Notes under the pieces: model-generated
Databases searched by the model: none
The model's input: only the letters and a program-made list of their open reading frames with translations
What the model was told of the DNA's origin: nothing
Part shown: positions 19,693 to 27,042 of the stretch, piece by piece
Layout of the letters: each line of letters opens with the position of its first letter
How positions within the stretch are numbered: the stretch's first letter is position 1
Assembly (NCBI GenBank): GCA_022794265.1
Contig: JAAWEK010000020.1
Span: forward strand, 1 to 64,000
Origin: Lachnospiraceae bacterium
GTDB lineage: Bacteria > Bacillota > Clostridia > Lachnospirales > Lachnospiraceae
Direction of reading: 5' to 3'
Length of the DNA stretch: 64,000 nucleotides
Position numbers and translations under genes: made by a program

Positions 19693-21468
19693 TTATTTTA
19701 TCTTGTTTTTAACCACCGCATAAGCATAAGTACACAAAACCGGCATATCGGTACAGAATATCCTGATTTCATAAACCCCTTCCCTGGCTGGCGCCGTATA
19801 TACACCATCCAGAGTTATCTCACCGCTTCCCGGCTCCGTCAGCTCATATGTAACACTACATGGCTCCATATTATGGAACCGTACGTTAAAATAAAAGCTT
19901 TCCTTTGTTCCCAAAACCACCGTTGTTTTTTCCGGTGATATGCTTTTTCCGGTATAATATCCGATTCTGTCCAACTCATCGCCGGAATCTGCCTTTATGG
20001 CTACCCAGCGCAATGTCAGAATAAAAAATCCCGTATCTTTCAACAGTTTTGCAGCTACTACAAAACTTCCTTTCTCATTTAAAACTTTTACCGCAGTTTC
20101 TACTTTGGATACAGGAACTTTTTCTTTAAACAAATCGGGATTTCCGTATACTACAGATTTACACGGCTTACCCATGGTATTATCTTCCTTCACATACTCA
20201 AACCCGACATTAACAAATACATTTCCTTTTCCCAGTCCGTGCATAATTTCTCCGGAATACCGGACATCCCCTTTTCTCATCTTATCACCCAGAGGTATCT
20301 CCACCGTTCCGGTAGCTATCATCGGACTGCAGGATGTTTCCACCCTGCCATCCTGCTCCTTTTTCCCCATTTCTGAATTGTCAGCGACAGGAAAGAAGGC
20401 TGTATCTTCACAAAAATATCTCTCATATTCCCTTCGTTTCTCTGCCTGTGACGGCGCCTGAAGATAAATTTTGACACCTTCCTCCACAGAAACAATCAGA
20501 TAATTTCCTCCAGTCCTTTCCAGATGTATATCTGCAAGTCTGATATATTCCCTGACTCCGGCCAGATTCTGCATTTCCAGACTTAACTTTCCCACTTCCC
20601 TGGTAATCAGTTCTTCGGGCAAAACGGAAGCCGCGTTGATTTTTATCGGAACAGGATTTCCCGCTTCTATCTTTTTGTCCCCCTCAAATGCCTGTAAGGA
20701 ATCTGTTTCAATGACAATATTAATATCGTCATGGGCAGATTCCTGTACCTGTAAAGGATACGGAAAATACTTCTCCTCTCCTGGAGACAGCATAATATAT
20801 CCCGTATCGATGAGTAATTCATGAGTCCCCTGGGAATTCAGCAGTTCCGGTGTCTGTATCCGGCATGATAAATGAAAAGAATCCGTACTTTCCTTCTTGT
20901 TTGTTATCTTTAAAAACAGATTTATACCCCTGCCCCTGCACACAGTAACCGGCACACTGAGTTCTGCTATATAACCGTCCCCTGCTGCCAGAACCGACTT
21001 TGCTAAAAACTCCTGATCCGGTTCATATACGGATTCCACCGCAACAGTATCCATCAAAAACAGTTCGTAGCCCTCGGATATGTGGTTACATTCATAATCC
21101 TGAGCGCTTTTATTCAGTGCATATACCGGATGAACTGGTTCTTCCCTGTATCTCACACACAGACTGGCCCTGTCCGATTCCAGATTTTCAAAACCTTCAA
21201 TAGCCGACAGTTTCCTGACCGCTGCTTTATCCACGACTATTTCTCTTCCGTACCCGTCAATGGCAACGCCGCTTTCGATCATAACCGATAAATCATCCAG
21301 ATTAAAAACACTCATTCCGCATATAATGCCGGAACCGAATAATACCTGATTTAAAAATTTTCTTTTATTATTAAAATAATCCTGTTCTGCGGTAAAATCT
21401 GCAGAAGTCAGCATCTTTCCCGCATAAAAACGATTTCTTTCAAAGGGAAATAATTGATTATCAGACAA
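19693..21468 (-). CDS. Protein with contractile-injection-locus-type N-terminus and Ig-like C-terminus
   Basis: The protein has 591 residues from the TTG at 21468, which has AAGGAGGG nine bases upstream; an earlier in-frame TTG would enclose that site. The N-terminus contains NRFYAGKMLTSADFTAEQ, then DYFNNKRKFLNQVLFGSGII and CGMSV. It matches the pattern NRFYxGKLLTAxDFxxEQ...NRxLHGxGIVCGL known from proteins of unknown role encoded with extracellular contractile injection systems and other phage-tail-like loci. The middle is beta-rich; the last 80 residues look like a bacterial Ig fold (GSGEITLDGVYTAPAREG). There is no signal peptide. No sheath, tube or baseplate genes occur in the window, so the protein may serve a different machine here. 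It is the first gene of the seven-gene run. Confidence 0.72.
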   Translation of the reverse strand: MSDNQLFPFERNRFYAGKMLTSADFTAEQDYFNNKRKFLNQVLFGSGIICGMSVFNLDDLSVMIESGVAIDGYGREIVVDKAAVRKLSAIEGFENLESDRASLCVRYREEPVHPVYALNKSAQDYECNHISEGYELFLMDTVAVESVYEPDQEFLAKSVLAAGDGYIAELSVPVTVCRGRGINLFLKITNKKESTDSFHLSCRIQTPELLNSQGTHELLIDTGYIMLSPGEEKYFPYPLQVQESAHDDINIVIETDSLQAFEGDKKIEAGNPVPIKINAASVLPEELITREVGKLSLEMQNLAGVREYIRLADIHLERTGGNYLIVSVEEGVKIYLQAPSQAEKRREYERYFCEDTAFFPVADNSEMGKKEQDGRVETSCSPMIATGTVEIPLGDKMRKGDVRYSGEIMHGLGKGNVFVNVGFEYVKEDNTMGKPCKSVVYGNPDLFKEKVPVSKVETAVKVLNEKGSFVVAAKLLKDTGFFILTLRWVAIKADSGDELDRIGYYTGKSISPEKTTVVLGTKESFYFNVRFHNMEPCSVTYELTEPGSGEITLDGVYTAPAREGVYEIRIFCTDMPVLCTYAYAVVKNKIK

Positions 21469-21529
21469 AATAAAACCCTCCTTTTTCCGTCTCAATATAA
21501 TAGGCAGTTGCCTGTCTCTATATAAAAAC

Positions 21530-21558
21530 AGTATAACAGAGGAAGGTCATATTTTGTC
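21530..21558 (-). promoter_or_regulatory. Candidate activator-dependent promoter for the seven-gene Rhs operon
   Basis: TATACT (21535-21530) is a good -10 box, but the -35 region 17 bases upstream reads GACAAA, a poor match. The weak -35 directly abuts the TAAAG direct repeat, the arrangement expected for promoters activated by PhoB/OmpR-type regulators. The predicted start is near 21523. Confidence 0.45.
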
Positions 21559-21577
21559 TAAAGATTTGTTAAAGAAT
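21556..21577. promoter_or_regulatory. TAAAG-N6-TAAAG direct repeat, candidate response-regulator box (copy 1)
   Basis: Two TAAAG units start at 21559 and 21570, an 11-bp period typical of tandem OmpR-family winged-helix binding. The site overlaps the stop codon of the histidine kinase gene and centres about 44 bases upstream of the predicted start of the Rhs operon. It matches a second site at 26876-26897 in 18 of 22 positions. Confidence 0.5.
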
Positions 21578-22465
21578 GTCTATATATGTCGGAAAAAATA
21601 TGTAAATCTTCATTCCATGTCCGGTGCTGCTGACAGCAAAAATATCTCCATTATGAGCTTCTATGATTTCTTTTACAATATACAATCCGTTGCCAGAACC
21701 ATGGCCTGCATTGGAGCCCTGAAAATTTTCCTCGAATATCCGAAAAGTTTCTTCTGCTTTCATGCCTTTTCCATTATCTTTAAATTCCAGCATCACCTGA
21801 TTTTTTATTTGAATTAAAGTCAGGGTAATACATCCTGGGCAGCCCATATATTTTATGGCATTGTCAAACAGATTGTTAAGAACATTTGTTATCTGAATCC
21901 GGTCTCCTTTGATCAGAACCGGAGAATCATCAAACATAAACTGAAGTCGGATTTTATTTTGCCGTAACAGATTTTCCATATCCCAGGCAGTTTTTCTCAC
22001 AATCTCTGCCAGATTTACAGATTCCATCATATAGACCGGGTCTCCAATCCGTTTTTGAATCTGCATAAACGAGCGGCTCACCATTCTATTTAAATATTTA
22101 GCGTTATCACATATTTTTTCCAGATATTTACGATAAGTTTCTTTTTCTATGCTGTCATTTTTTATTAATATATCACAATATCCCCATATAATTGCCAAAG
22201 GCATTCTAAAACCATGAGACAGGGAACTTCGGATTCTCTCAATTTCCCTGTTATACTCCGCCTTAATCTTTTCTGTTTCCCTATGAATCCTGATTCCATA
22301 CATATATTTTAAATGCAGAATGACTGCAAGCAAAGCCAGAATAATAATACCGGCTGCTGCCAATATAATGTTCTCAGGTTTCATTCCTCCACTACCTTTC
22401 TTTTGCTTGTCAGTTGAAGCCCTTTTCTCTTTTTGTTTTAAGTATTTCATATCTTTATTTATCAT
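21569..22465 (-). CDS. Sensor histidine kinase
   Basis: The protein has about 298 residues. One membrane helix near the N-terminus (IILAAAGIIILALLAVILHL) is not paired with an extracellular sensor domain. The dimerisation segment has the phospho-acceptor His in LSHGFRMPLAI. The ATPase domain has an N box (NVLNNLFDNAIKY), G1 (DNGKGM) and G2 (GHGSGNGLYIVKEI). All key residues are present, so it should be active. The ATG at 22465 overlaps the response regulator stop by 11 bases, which implies translational coupling; an in-frame GTG at 22483 and an ATG at 22450 are alternatives. With no obvious sensor domain it may read membrane state or a partner protein. Confidence 0.92.
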   Translation of the reverse strand: MINKDMKYLKQKEKRASTDKQKKGSGGMKPENIILAAAGIIILALLAVILHLKYMYGIRIHRETEKIKAEYNREIERIRSSLSHGFRMPLAIIWGYCDILIKNDSIEKETYRKYLEKICDNAKYLNRMVSRSFMQIQKRIGDPVYMMESVNLAEIVRKTAWDMENLLRQNKIRLQFMFDDSPVLIKGDRIQITNVLNNLFDNAIKYMGCPGCITLTLIQIKNQVMLEFKDNGKGMKAEETFRIFEENFQGSNAGHGSGNGLYIVKEIIEAHNGDIFAVSSTGHGMKIYIFFPTYIDIL

Positions 22466-23144
22466 CAAAAATATATCCTGCACCTCTGACAGTTTCTATT
22501 ACTCCCGTTTTTCCACTGTCAATCTTTTTTCTTAAATTTGAGATATGTACCATTACGGTTCTAATGTCTCCCAGACTGTCGCTTTCCCATATGCTGCTAT
22601 ACAAATCGTTATATAACAGCAATTCACCCGGATGCCTGATAAATTTTAACAGTAACTGATATTCCGTGGGCGACAAATCAATTTCTTCGCCGTGAATATT
22701 TTCTACAACTCTTCTGTCTATATCTACGGAAAACTGTTTAAAAGATAATTTCCGTTTTATATTATATTTTCTGCAATCCATTTTTACCCTTCTGATATTT
22801 GCTTCGATTCTGGCAATAAGTTCCGCATAATCCACAGGTTTTACAATATAATCATCGCCGCCTTTTTCCAACGCATCTATCATAATGTCTTTATCATCAA
22901 TACAGCTTACAAAAATAATCGGTGTATTCTGTTCATGCCGGATATGCTTACAAATTTCTGTACCATTGGTATCTGGTAACAGTACGTCTAATAAAATCAG
23001 ATCATATTTACTGTTTTTAACCATTTTCATGCTTTCCATACCGTTATATGCTGTTTCCACATTATAGCCTGCACTTTCCAGATTAAATTTTATAATATAT
23101 GATAAATCCACATCATCTTCCACTAATAACACACTGCTGTTCAT
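22455..23144 (-). CDS. OmpR/PhoB-family response regulator
   Basis: The protein has 229 residues. The receiver domain (1-120) has the acidic pair in LLVEDDVD, the phospho-acceptor Asp in LILLDVLLPD and the conserved Lys in IVKPVDYAEL. A linker leads to a winged-helix DNA-binding domain (about 130-227) with DLSPTEYQLLLKFIRHPGEL and VMVHISNLRKKI. It starts 14 bases after the RsbW-like gene and overlaps the kinase gene. It should bind tandem direct repeats; the TAAAG repeats at 21556 and 26876 are candidate sites. Confidence 0.95.
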   Translation of the reverse strand: MNSSVLLVEDDVDLSYIIKFNLESAGYNVETAYNGMESMKMVKNSKYDLILLDVLLPDTNGTEICKHIRHEQNTPIIFVSCIDDKDIMIDALEKGGDDYIVKPVDYAELIARIEANIRRVKMDCRKYNIKRKLSFKQFSVDIDRRVVENIHGEEIDLSPTEYQLLLKFIRHPGELLLYNDLYSSIWESDSLGDIRTVMVHISNLRKKIDSGKTGVIETVRGAGYIFDDK

Positions 23145-23157
23145 ATCCTTATCCCTC

Positions 23158-23574
23158 CTAATTACTATCCAGTTCCTTTCTTATTGTAAGAATATTTTTC
23201 CCACCCAGATATTCATAGTTTACAGATGTCATGGATTGTTTCACCAGATAAATTCCCAATCCCCCCGCCTGACGTTCTTCCAGACCCAGATTGATATCCG
23301 GGTCCGGCCGTTGCAAAGGATTATAAGGTCTTCCGTTATCCAGAAATTGTATCACTATCTGCAGCGGATACTCTTCAATTTCACACCGTATCCATGCCTC
23401 TCCGGTTTTCGGACTGTATGCATAATTTGCAATATTGACATAAATTTCTTCCACGGCAATATCTATCTCATATTTGATTTTGTCACTGCATTGTCTGGAC
23501 TCAAGCTCTGTATTGATAAAATTGATTACCTGTTCCAGATTTTTTGTATCTGCTTTTACAATTAACTCCTTCAA
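23158..23574 (-). CDS. RsbW-like anti-sigma/serine kinase ATPase
   Basis: The protein has 138 residues and is a stand-alone GHKL ATPase of the RsbW/SpoIIAB type: the N box is IDIAVEEIYVNIANYAY, G1 DNGRPYNPL and G2 GGLGIYLVKQ. Proteins of this family phosphorylate an anti-anti-sigma STAS protein, whose dephosphorylation is done by SpoIIE-type phosphatases such as the one encoded two genes upstream. No STAS protein or cognate sigma factor is encoded in the window, so the switch partner must be elsewhere or replaced by another target. Confidence 0.9.
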   Translation of the reverse strand: MKELIVKADTKNLEQVINFINTELESRQCSDKIKYEIDIAVEEIYVNIANYAYSPKTGEAWIRCEIEEYPLQIVIQFLDNGRPYNPLQRPDPDINLGLEERQAGGLGIYLVKQSMTSVNYEYLGGKNILTIRKELDSN

Positions 23575-23625
23575 TCCAAGCCCTTCCTTCTGTATTTGCT
23601 AATTATACCCTTCTCTGTGGCCGGA

Positions 23626-24606
23626 CTATAATCTCTGGTCCCCATACTCGTAAAGATTATATTTTTTCAACAGTAATTCCGGCTGATACCTCATTTTTGC
23701 CTGCCGCAGCCCGGCTAATCCAATATCCTCTTCCCGGTTAATATATTTGTATTCTTTACAGCAGTACATGACAAAAAAACGGTTAATTGCACGATAAATA
23801 TTTGGATATCGGTAATCTCCCTTTTCCACAATTACGTCAAATACTTTATCTGTTACCGACTGTCCATAGGAATATGCCGCCACACGGTTATCTATATATA
23901 TTACAATTCCTTTTAGACCCAAAGCTTTAAAAGAATCCAGAGCAATATTGATTGACTCATTTTCCCAACCCAGGGATAACTTTTCTTCGGTATTCATATT
24001 ATTATTTTCCATCCATTTTTTCTGAAAATCCCTGACTTCCTCAATGTTTTCCGCTTTTATTTCCGATATGGTGATTCTTTCACCATAGTCACGCATAAAT
24101 TTATTATAACCTTTTCTCTTTGTTGCCAGATGTTTGCCGCTCAATGAAATCATTTTTTCGCTCAGATAAATATAATCTGCCCAGTCTCTGTTTTCCTGTG
24201 CATGGAACCATCCTTTTTCTTCCTTTAAAATCAATTCTTTCATATCTTCCGTGACACCAAAAAACATAAGCCGTTTTCCGGCAGAATGTGCCTCTTTCCT
24301 TATTTTATCAATTGCTCTGTAAAGCCAGTCCATCGAATGATTATTCTGACATTCAGAAGATTCCTCTGGTATCTTCATTGGCAGAAGATATGCCCAATAT
24401 AAATCTTCATCCCTTTTGCTCTGTCTGATATATAATACACCCTGTGATATACAGATTTGTGTGTTATATTTACACGAAAGACAATATAAATTGGCAAAAG
24501 ATACCTGACAGGACATACTGTCAGCATACCTCACAGCCCTGTTCACGATCTGTCTGTCCGTAATCTCCAATTTCCTAAAAATTAATTTATTTTTCCCTTG
24601 ATACAT
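23626..24606 (-). CDS. DUF2156 (phosphatidylglycerol lysyltransferase C-terminal-like) protein
   Basis: The protein has 326 residues and no membrane segments. It matches the DUF2156 pattern: a central SLSGKHLATKRKGYNKFMRD motif and a C-terminal INREEDIGLAGLRQAKMRY. The fold is two GNAT acyltransferase domains, as in the catalytic half of MprF, which transfers amino acids from tRNA to lipid. The soluble stand-alone form is common in Firmicutes and its substrate is unknown. It lies between the phosphatase and the RsbW-like gene, with short gaps (25 and 52 bases) and an AGGAG site five bases before the ATG. Confidence 0.88.
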   Translation of the reverse strand: MYQGKNKLIFRKLEITDRQIVNRAVRYADSMSCQVSFANLYCLSCKYNTQICISQGVLYIRQSKRDEDLYWAYLLPMKIPEESSECQNNHSMDWLYRAIDKIRKEAHSAGKRLMFFGVTEDMKELILKEEKGWFHAQENRDWADYIYLSEKMISLSGKHLATKRKGYNKFMRDYGERITISEIKAENIEEVRDFQKKWMENNNMNTEEKLSLGWENESINIALDSFKALGLKGIVIYIDNRVAAYSYGQSVTDKVFDVIVEKGDYRYPNIYRAINRFFVMYCCKEYKYINREEDIGLAGLRQAKMRYQPELLLKKYNLYEYGDQRL

Positions 24607-24630
24607 AAAAACTCCTGATTTTAATACTCT

Positions 24631-26778
24631 TTACTTTATTTTAAGCAGCATAATTGTTATATCATCTGCCTGTTCCGCCCCGTCTGCAAAAACTCTGATG
24701 TCTTCTTTTATATAAGATACAATATCTTCCGGGGTATCTTTTTCCAGAACTTCCGGCTTGTTTAACCTGTCTTCCAGTCTTTCTTCCCCATAAAGGATTT
24801 CCTCTTTGTTCAATGCTTCCGTGACTCCGTCGGTATAAAAAATAATCCGGTCGCCAGAATTCATGGATATTGTAAAATCTTCATATTCCATGTTTTCAAA
24901 TCCGGCCAATACAAACCCCGGCTCTAATGACAGCCATTGAAAAGTTTCTCCCTCCTTACAGAATAACGGCTGATTATGTCCGGCATTGGCACATTCCAGT
25001 ATTTTCTTTTCAAAATCATATCTGGCAATAAACACCGTAACAAACATCTCTGCGTCGTTATGTTCACACAATTGATTATTTACGTTTTTCAATACCTCTC
25101 CGGGCGAAGAAGTATGGCTGGCCTGATTCTTGAGCAGGGTTTTGGCAATTACCATAAACAGTGCAGCCGGAACGCCTTTTCCCGATACGTCGGCAATCAC
25201 AATCCATAATCCTCCGTCTTCCGTCAGAAAATAATCATAAAAATCACCTCCGACTTCTTTTGCCGGGTTCATGTCGGCAAATAATTCAAATTTCTCCCCA
25301 AAGACCTTTCCCTCAGGCAGCATATTTTTCTGAATAGAAGCGGCAACTCCCAGTTCTGTTGCTATTCTTTCTTTTTCTGCCGAAATCTGTGCATAATTTA
25401 TTATGTAATCCTTCAGGGAACCTGTCATGGAATTAAAGGCATCCCCCAGTAATTCAATTTCATCTCCGGTTTTAATCTCCGTCCGGTAATCCAGGTCACC
25501 GTTGCTGATTCTTCGCACATCAGTGGTAAGTTTCTTAATCGGACCGGCAATTTTATCCGACATACGGATTGTCAGTAGAAAAACTCCAGCCATTAATCCC
25601 ACACATACTACGGCAAAAATGAATACCATATGTCTTAATATTTCTTCCAGCTCTTTCATGGTATTTTGTGTTTCATTTTCTATTGTTTTCGAACTGTCCA
25701 ATGCCGGCTTTATCGTTTCTTCCTTCGGAACCAAAACTGCCAGCATCCACCCGGAAACTGCAACCGGTGAATACGCCATATAATATTCTTTATCGCCTAT
25801 GACTGTTTCCTTAAATCCGGTTGTTCCATTCTGCAAATGCTTAAATACTTCCGTCATCTGAGGGCTAAACGATGTAATACTTTCCAAAGAGTCCCCAGGA
25901 CTGTCCTCTCCCATTCCAGGAGCGGAAATAATCTGTCCCGACTGGCCGATTAGCATGGCAAACCCGTTCTCACCAATCTTTGAAGAAATGATTTCCTCAC
26001 ATACATATTTAAGTTTGATATCGATGGCAAGCACACCCGCTAACTCATCTGACGAATTCCATACCGGTGCCGAGCATGTCACAATCAGGGATTTATCCAG
26101 TCCATCACCATAGGTCTCTATCAGGGTTACTTGTCCACTACTCTCAGCCGTTTTATACCACTTCCGTTCCGTTATGATATAATCTGCAGGCAACAGCCGC
26201 TCTTCCGGTTTTAATGTTAATGTCCTGTCTCCTTTATCGTCATAGGAAACCATAAATCCAGAAGCAGAGCCGAAATAGATGGAACTAATACCATTTTGGT
26301 TTATTTCAAAAATATGTTTTGCAGTTTCATAAAACATCCCGGCTTTTTCCGCTTCCTGTTTTACATCTTCATATGGTATATTTTTCATACGGTCAAACTG
26401 TAGAACTGCTCTTCCCTTATTCTCCTGCCCCAGTGCAGCAAAATGTATGGTGCCATAATTATCAGGATTTTGATATATATCTGATAAATACCCTGCCAGC
26501 AGTTCAACATTTTCGCATATCTTTACCAGCTTTTCATTGCTTAATGCAGACATTTCTTTTGTACTCATCCGAAGACTGTTTTCTGTCATACGGATTAATA
26601 TATCTTTGGTATCCTCTTCCACCTTATTTCCCAGTTTCCTGCTACTTTCTTTTGATTTTCGTATTGTCTGTCTCATCCCCACAATAGAAATGCAGACACT
26701 AATACATAATACGAGCATACCAACCGCAAGTAAAACGATTGATATCTTCCTTCGTATCGTCCCTTTCACTTCACCCAA
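24631..26778 (-). CDS. SpoIIE/PP2C-type phosphatase with dCache-like sensor and HAMP
   Basis: The protein has about 715 residues from the TTG at 26778, which has GGAGGAGG upstream. It has a membrane helix near 10-32, an extracellular region of about 340 residues with the dCache pattern (FEINQNGISSIYFGSASGFM, YMAYSPVAVSGWMLAVLVP), a second helix (about 388-408), a HAMP domain (KIAGPIKKLTTDVRRISNGD) and a PP2C_SIG domain (about 495-715). Metal-binding aspartates are present in GGDFYDY, VIADVSGKG, FYTDGVTEA and DDITIML, so it should be active. It probably converts an outside ligand signal into dephosphorylation of a STAS protein that works with the RsbW-like ATPase. Confidence 0.93.
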   Translation of the reverse strand: MGEVKGTIRRKISIVLLAVGMLVLCISVCISIVGMRQTIRKSKESSRKLGNKVEEDTKDILIRMTENSLRMSTKEMSALSNEKLVKICENVELLAGYLSDIYQNPDNYGTIHFAALGQENKGRAVLQFDRMKNIPYEDVKQEAEKAGMFYETAKHIFEINQNGISSIYFGSASGFMVSYDDKGDRTLTLKPEERLLPADYIITERKWYKTAESSGQVTLIETYGDGLDKSLIVTCSAPVWNSSDELAGVLAIDIKLKYVCEEIISSKIGENGFAMLIGQSGQIISAPGMGEDSPGDSLESITSFSPQMTEVFKHLQNGTTGFKETVIGDKEYYMAYSPVAVSGWMLAVLVPKEETIKPALDSSKTIENETQNTMKELEEILRHMVFIFAVVCVGLMAGVFLLTIRMSDKIAGPIKKLTTDVRRISNGDLDYRTEIKTGDEIELLGDAFNSMTGSLKDYIINYAQISAEKERIATELGVAASIQKNMLPEGKVFGEKFELFADMNPAKEVGGDFYDYFLTEDGGLWIVIADVSGKGVPAALFMVIAKTLLKNQASHTSSPGEVLKNVNNQLCEHNDAEMFVTVFIARYDFEKKILECANAGHNQPLFCKEGETFQWLSLEPGFVLAGFENMEYEDFTISMNSGDRIIFYTDGVTEALNKEEILYGEERLEDRLNKPEVLEKDTPEDIVSYIKEDIRVFADGAEQADDITIMLLKIK

Positions 26779-26828
26779 AGTTACTCCTCCTCCCAAAAAC
26801 TTGTCGAATAGACTAAATATTTTGTTAC

Positions 26829-26859
26829 ATTATATCATAATATGTCCTAATTTGACATA
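26829..26859 (-). promoter_or_regulatory. Promoter region of the phosphatase operon with inverted repeat
   Basis: A perfect -10 box TATAAT lies at 26834-26829 on the minus strand, with only TGTCAA at the -35 position. The -35 region lies inside an inverted repeat TATGTC-N7-GACATA (26841-26859), a possible operator. The predicted start is near 26822. Confidence 0.5.
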
Positions 26860-26875
26860 ACGCAAAGCCCCATTA

Positions 26876-26897
26876 GTCTAAAGGTTTTCTAAAGATT
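26876..26897. promoter_or_regulatory. TAAAG-N6-TAAAG direct repeat, candidate response-regulator box (copy 2)
   Basis: TAAAG units start at 26879 and 26890, again 11 bp apart. The site centres about 64 bases upstream of the predicted phosphatase start, some two helical turns further away than copy 1 is from its promoter, so both could face polymerase on the same side. Confidence 0.45.
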
Positions 26898-26996
26898 TCC
26901 ATTTTTAGAACAATTTATATCTTAATAAGATATAAATTATATTAAATTTAACAGAGTATTAATTCCGTTACACAATCAGCCTGCAAATAAAAAAGA

Positions 26997-27028
26997 CATT
27001 GGTCTGAGACCAATGCCCTTTTTTATTT
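26997..27028 (-). terminator. Terminator of the starch-binding protein gene
   Basis: The near-palindrome CATTGGTCTGAGACCAATG (26997-27015) forms a hairpin, followed on the minus strand by a T-rich tail (26996-26985). It lies 28 bases past the stop of the gene ending at 27043 and separates it from the phosphatase operon. A-rich sequence on the other flank makes it possibly bidirectional. Confidence 0.85.
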
Positions 27029-27042
27029 AATAAAATTAACGA

